A stretch of DNA of 64,000 bases, from NCBI GenBank assembly GCA_910589415.1, contig CAJUUM010000032.1, forward strand, positions 744,001 to 808,000. Direction: 5' to 3'. A program made the translations under genes and the position numbers. The DNA is from Malachius bipustulatus (Eukaryota; Arthropoda; Insecta; Coleoptera; Melyridae). A model generated the notes under the pieces. The model saw nothing but the letters and a program-made list of their open reading frames with translations, was not told where the DNA came from and made no database searches. Positions 61,865 to 64,000 of the stretch are shown here, in pieces. Each line of letters begins with the position of its first letter. Position 1 is the first letter of the stretch.

Positions 61865-62532
61865 TAGTGCGCTGTCAAATGCGTCCTCTGCAAACCGGTG
61901 ACGCGCATGAACGGAGTGACGGGATTCCCACTGTCCCCACCCACACATCTCAAAGTCGTGGACCATTGTTCGAGCTGGTGCGGGTAAACGGCGGGAGTAA
62001 CTATGACACTCTTAATAGTGCGCTGTCAAATGCCTCGTCATCCAAGTGGTGACGCGCCAAGGTAACGAAGTTGGAAGGCGCGGGCGAACGGCAGAAGTAA
62101 CTATGAGTCTCTTAATAGTGTGCTGTCAAATGCGTCCTCTACAAACCGGTGACTCGCATGAACGGACTGACGGGATTCCCACTGTCCCTACCCACACATC
62201 TCAAAGTCGTGGACCATTGTTCGAGCTGGCGTGGGTAAACGGCGGGAGAAACTATGACTCTCTTAATAGTGTGCTGTCAAATACATCCTCTGCAAACCGG
62301 TGACGCGCATGAGCGGACTGACGGGATTCCCACTGTCCCTACCCACACATCTCAAAGTCGTGGACCATTGTTCGAGCTGGTGCGGGTAAACGACGGGAGT
62401 AACTATGACTCTCTTAATAGTGTGCTGTCAAATGCGTAATCTGCAAACCGGTGACGTGCATGAACGGACTGACGGGATTCCCACTGTCCCTACCCACCCA
62501 TCTGAAAGTCGTGGACCATTTTTCGAGCTGGT

Positions 62533-62539
<7 letters not shown>

Positions 62540-62568
<29 letters not shown>

Positions 62569-62638
62569 TAGTGTGCTGTCAAATGCGTCCGTTCATGCGC
62601 GTCACCGGTTTGCAGAGGACGCATTTGACAGCACGCTA

Positions 62639-62663
<25 letters not shown>
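62540..62663. other. satellite orientation switch (inverted junction)
   Basis: Plus-strand satellite ends with CTGTCAAATGCGTCC at 62590. The reverse complement of the same segment starts at 62617 (GGACGCATTTGACAG), leaving a 26-bp spacer (62591-62616) that belongs to the inverted side. The two arms next to the spacer differ by one base over about 45 bp. There is no foreign sequence at the breakpoint. Confidence 0.9.
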
Positions 62664-62674
<11 letters not shown>

Positions 62675-63644
62675 ACCAGCTCGAACAATGGTCGACGAAT
62701 TTTAGATGGGTGGGTAGGGACAGTGGGAATCCCGTCAGTCCGTTCATGCGCGTCACCGGTTTGCAGAGGACGCATTTGACAGCACACTATTAAGAGAGTC
62801 ATATTTACTCTCGTCGTTTACCCGCACCAGCTCGAACAATGGTCCACGACTTTGAGATGTGTGGGTAGGGATAGTGGGAATCCCGTCAGTCCGTTCATGC
62901 GCGTCACCGGTTTGCAGAGGACGCATTTGACAGCACACTATTAAGAGACTCATAGTTACTCCCGCCGTTTACCCGCACCAGCTCGAACAATGGTTCACGA
63001 TATTGAGATGGGTGGATAGGGACAGTGGGAATCCCGTCAGTCCGTTTATGCGGGTCACTAGTTTGCGGAGGACGCATTTGACAGCACACTATTAAGAGAG
63101 TCATAATTACTCCCGCCGTTTACCTGCACCAGCTCGAACAATGGTCCACGGATTTGAGATGGGTGGGTAGGGACAGTGGGAATCCCGTCATTCCGTTCAT
63201 GAGCGTCACCGGTTTGCAGAGGACGCATTTGACAGCACACTATTAAGAGAGTCATAGTTACACCCGCCGTTTACCCGCACCAGCTCGAACAATGGTCCAC
63301 GACTTTGAGATGGGTGGGTAGGGACAGTGGGAATACCGTCAGTCCGTTCATGCGCGTCACCGGTTTGCAGAGGACGCATTTGACAGCCCACTATTAAGAG
63401 ACTCATAGTTACTCCCGCCGTTCGCTTGCGCCTTCCAAGCCCGTTACCTTGGCGTGTCACCACTTGGATGACGACGCATTTGACAGCGCACTATTAAGAG
63501 AGTCATAATTATACCCGCCGTTTACCTGCATCAGCTCGAACAATGGTCCACGACTTTGAGATGGGTGGGTAGGGACAATGGGAATCCCGTCAGTCCGTTC
63601 ATGCGCGTCAACGGTTTGCAGAGGACGCATTTGACAGCACACTA

Positions 63645-63680
<36 letters not shown>

Positions 63681-63946
63681 ACCAGCTCGAACAATGGTCC
63701 ACGACTTTGAGATGGGTGGGTAGGGACAGTGGCAATCCCGTCAGTCCGTTCATGCGCGTCACCGGTTTGCAGAAGACGCATTTGGCAGCACACTATTAAG
63801 AGAATCATAGTTACTCCCGCCGTTTACCCGCACCATCTCGAACAATGATCCACGACTTTGAGATGTGTGGGTAGGGACAGTGGGAATCCCGTCAGTCCGT
63901 TCATGCGCGTCACCGGTTTGCAGAAGACGCATTTGGCAGCACACTA

Positions 63947-63982
<36 letters not shown>

Positions 63983-64000
63983 ACCAACTCGAACAATGAT
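62591..64000 (-). repeat. 28S rDNA-derived satellite array, inverted block
   Basis: From 62591 every monomer is on the minus strand, for example GACGCATTTGACAGCAC and AAGAGAGTCATAGTTACTCC, with the same 151-bp period. One 100-bp monomer lies around 63405-63505 (CCAAGCCCGTTACCTTGGCG). The array runs past the right edge. The monomers here carry their own private variants, so this is not a fresh mirror copy of the adjacent plus-strand units. Confidence 0.93.

Larger units (their letters stand above)
36511..62590 (+). repeat. 28S rDNA-derived satellite array, block 4
   Basis: About 26 kb of uninterrupted 151-bp and 100-bp monomers in 28S-sense orientation, ending where the array inverts. The block is built from several nested higher-order duplications. 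A 3-bp AAC gain (GGGAGTAACAACTATG near 38600, 41470, 48060 and 50780) marks related copies and explains why their offsets are not sums of 151 and 100. Confidence 0.93.

Noticed and set aside
53..62110. The GGTAACGGGCTTGG part of short monomers as a separate inserted element
   Set aside because: It matches a further-downstream piece of 28S and has no target duplication, so it is better explained by rDNA rearrangement in the founder.
30..62653. Hundreds of 61-101 codon frames across the satellite as a protein family
   Set aside because: They are dictated by the monomer sequence, overlap one another by tens of bases, rotate frame with each 151-bp unit, have no signal for expression, and trace to 28S rRNA sequence.
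1..64000. A functional rDNA locus or array of true 28S genes
   Set aside because: Only a ~150-bp segment of 28S is present, over and over, with a fixed scar at the R2 site. No 18S, 5.8S, spacer or remaining 28S sequence appears anywhere.
1..64000. CRISPR-like array (regular repeats)
   Set aside because: Repeats are head-to-tail with no unique spacers, the unit is 151 bp, and the context is eukaryotic retrotransposons.

Overview
This window looks like eukaryotic heterochromatin, most likely from an insect or another arthropod. About 48 of the 64 kb is one tandem satellite. It is interrupted by a complete BEL/Pao retrotransposon, a complete but damaged Ty3/gypsy retrotransposon with long LTRs, and a probable solo LTR. 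BEL/Pao elements are confined to animals, and the two elements resemble insect ones. I see no host protein-coding gene, tRNA or CRISPR array. The species cannot be fixed from this sequence.

Layout: satellite 1-2433; BEL/Pao element 2434-8368; satellite 8369-23006; Ty3/gypsy element 23007-32221; satellite 32222-35579; solo LTR 35580-36510; satellite 36511-62590; at 62590/62591 the satellite flips orientation and runs inverted to 64000. Both window edges lie inside the array.

The central observation is that the satellite appears to be made from 28S ribosomal RNA gene sequence. The ~151-bp monomer follows, in order, the universally conserved 28S segment that holds the R2 and R1 retrotransposon target sites. 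A second, 100-bp monomer carries a different 28S junction and reaches a more downstream piece (CCAAGG.AACGGGCTTGG). A third 151-bp type keeps the most 28S-like upstream flank (ATGAAGCGGGTAAACGG). The main departure from 28S in the core is a small insertion/deletion exactly at the R2 cleavage site. Many other differences are AT-to-GC transitions. I estimate about 330 monomers, arranged in nested higher-order duplications with offsets of about 1.66, 2.72, 2.87, 2.97, 3.7 and 10 kb.

All three LTR insertions lie within about 20 bp of one another in monomer coordinates. Each has a matching empty site in a duplicated block of the same window, so the insertions are younger than those duplications. 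The BEL element has identical 227-bp LTRs and long gag and pol frames in a -1 arrangement. The gypsy element has 1674-bp LTRs with about 11 differences, a canonical A AAA AAC -1 frameshift site just before the gag stop, an integrase frameshift, and four hairpin repeats near its 3' end whose arms match a palindrome beside its primer-binding site.

Nearly all small reading frames in the satellite (the recurring 66- and 85-codon frames) are by-products of a monomer with few stops, and are not annotated as genes.
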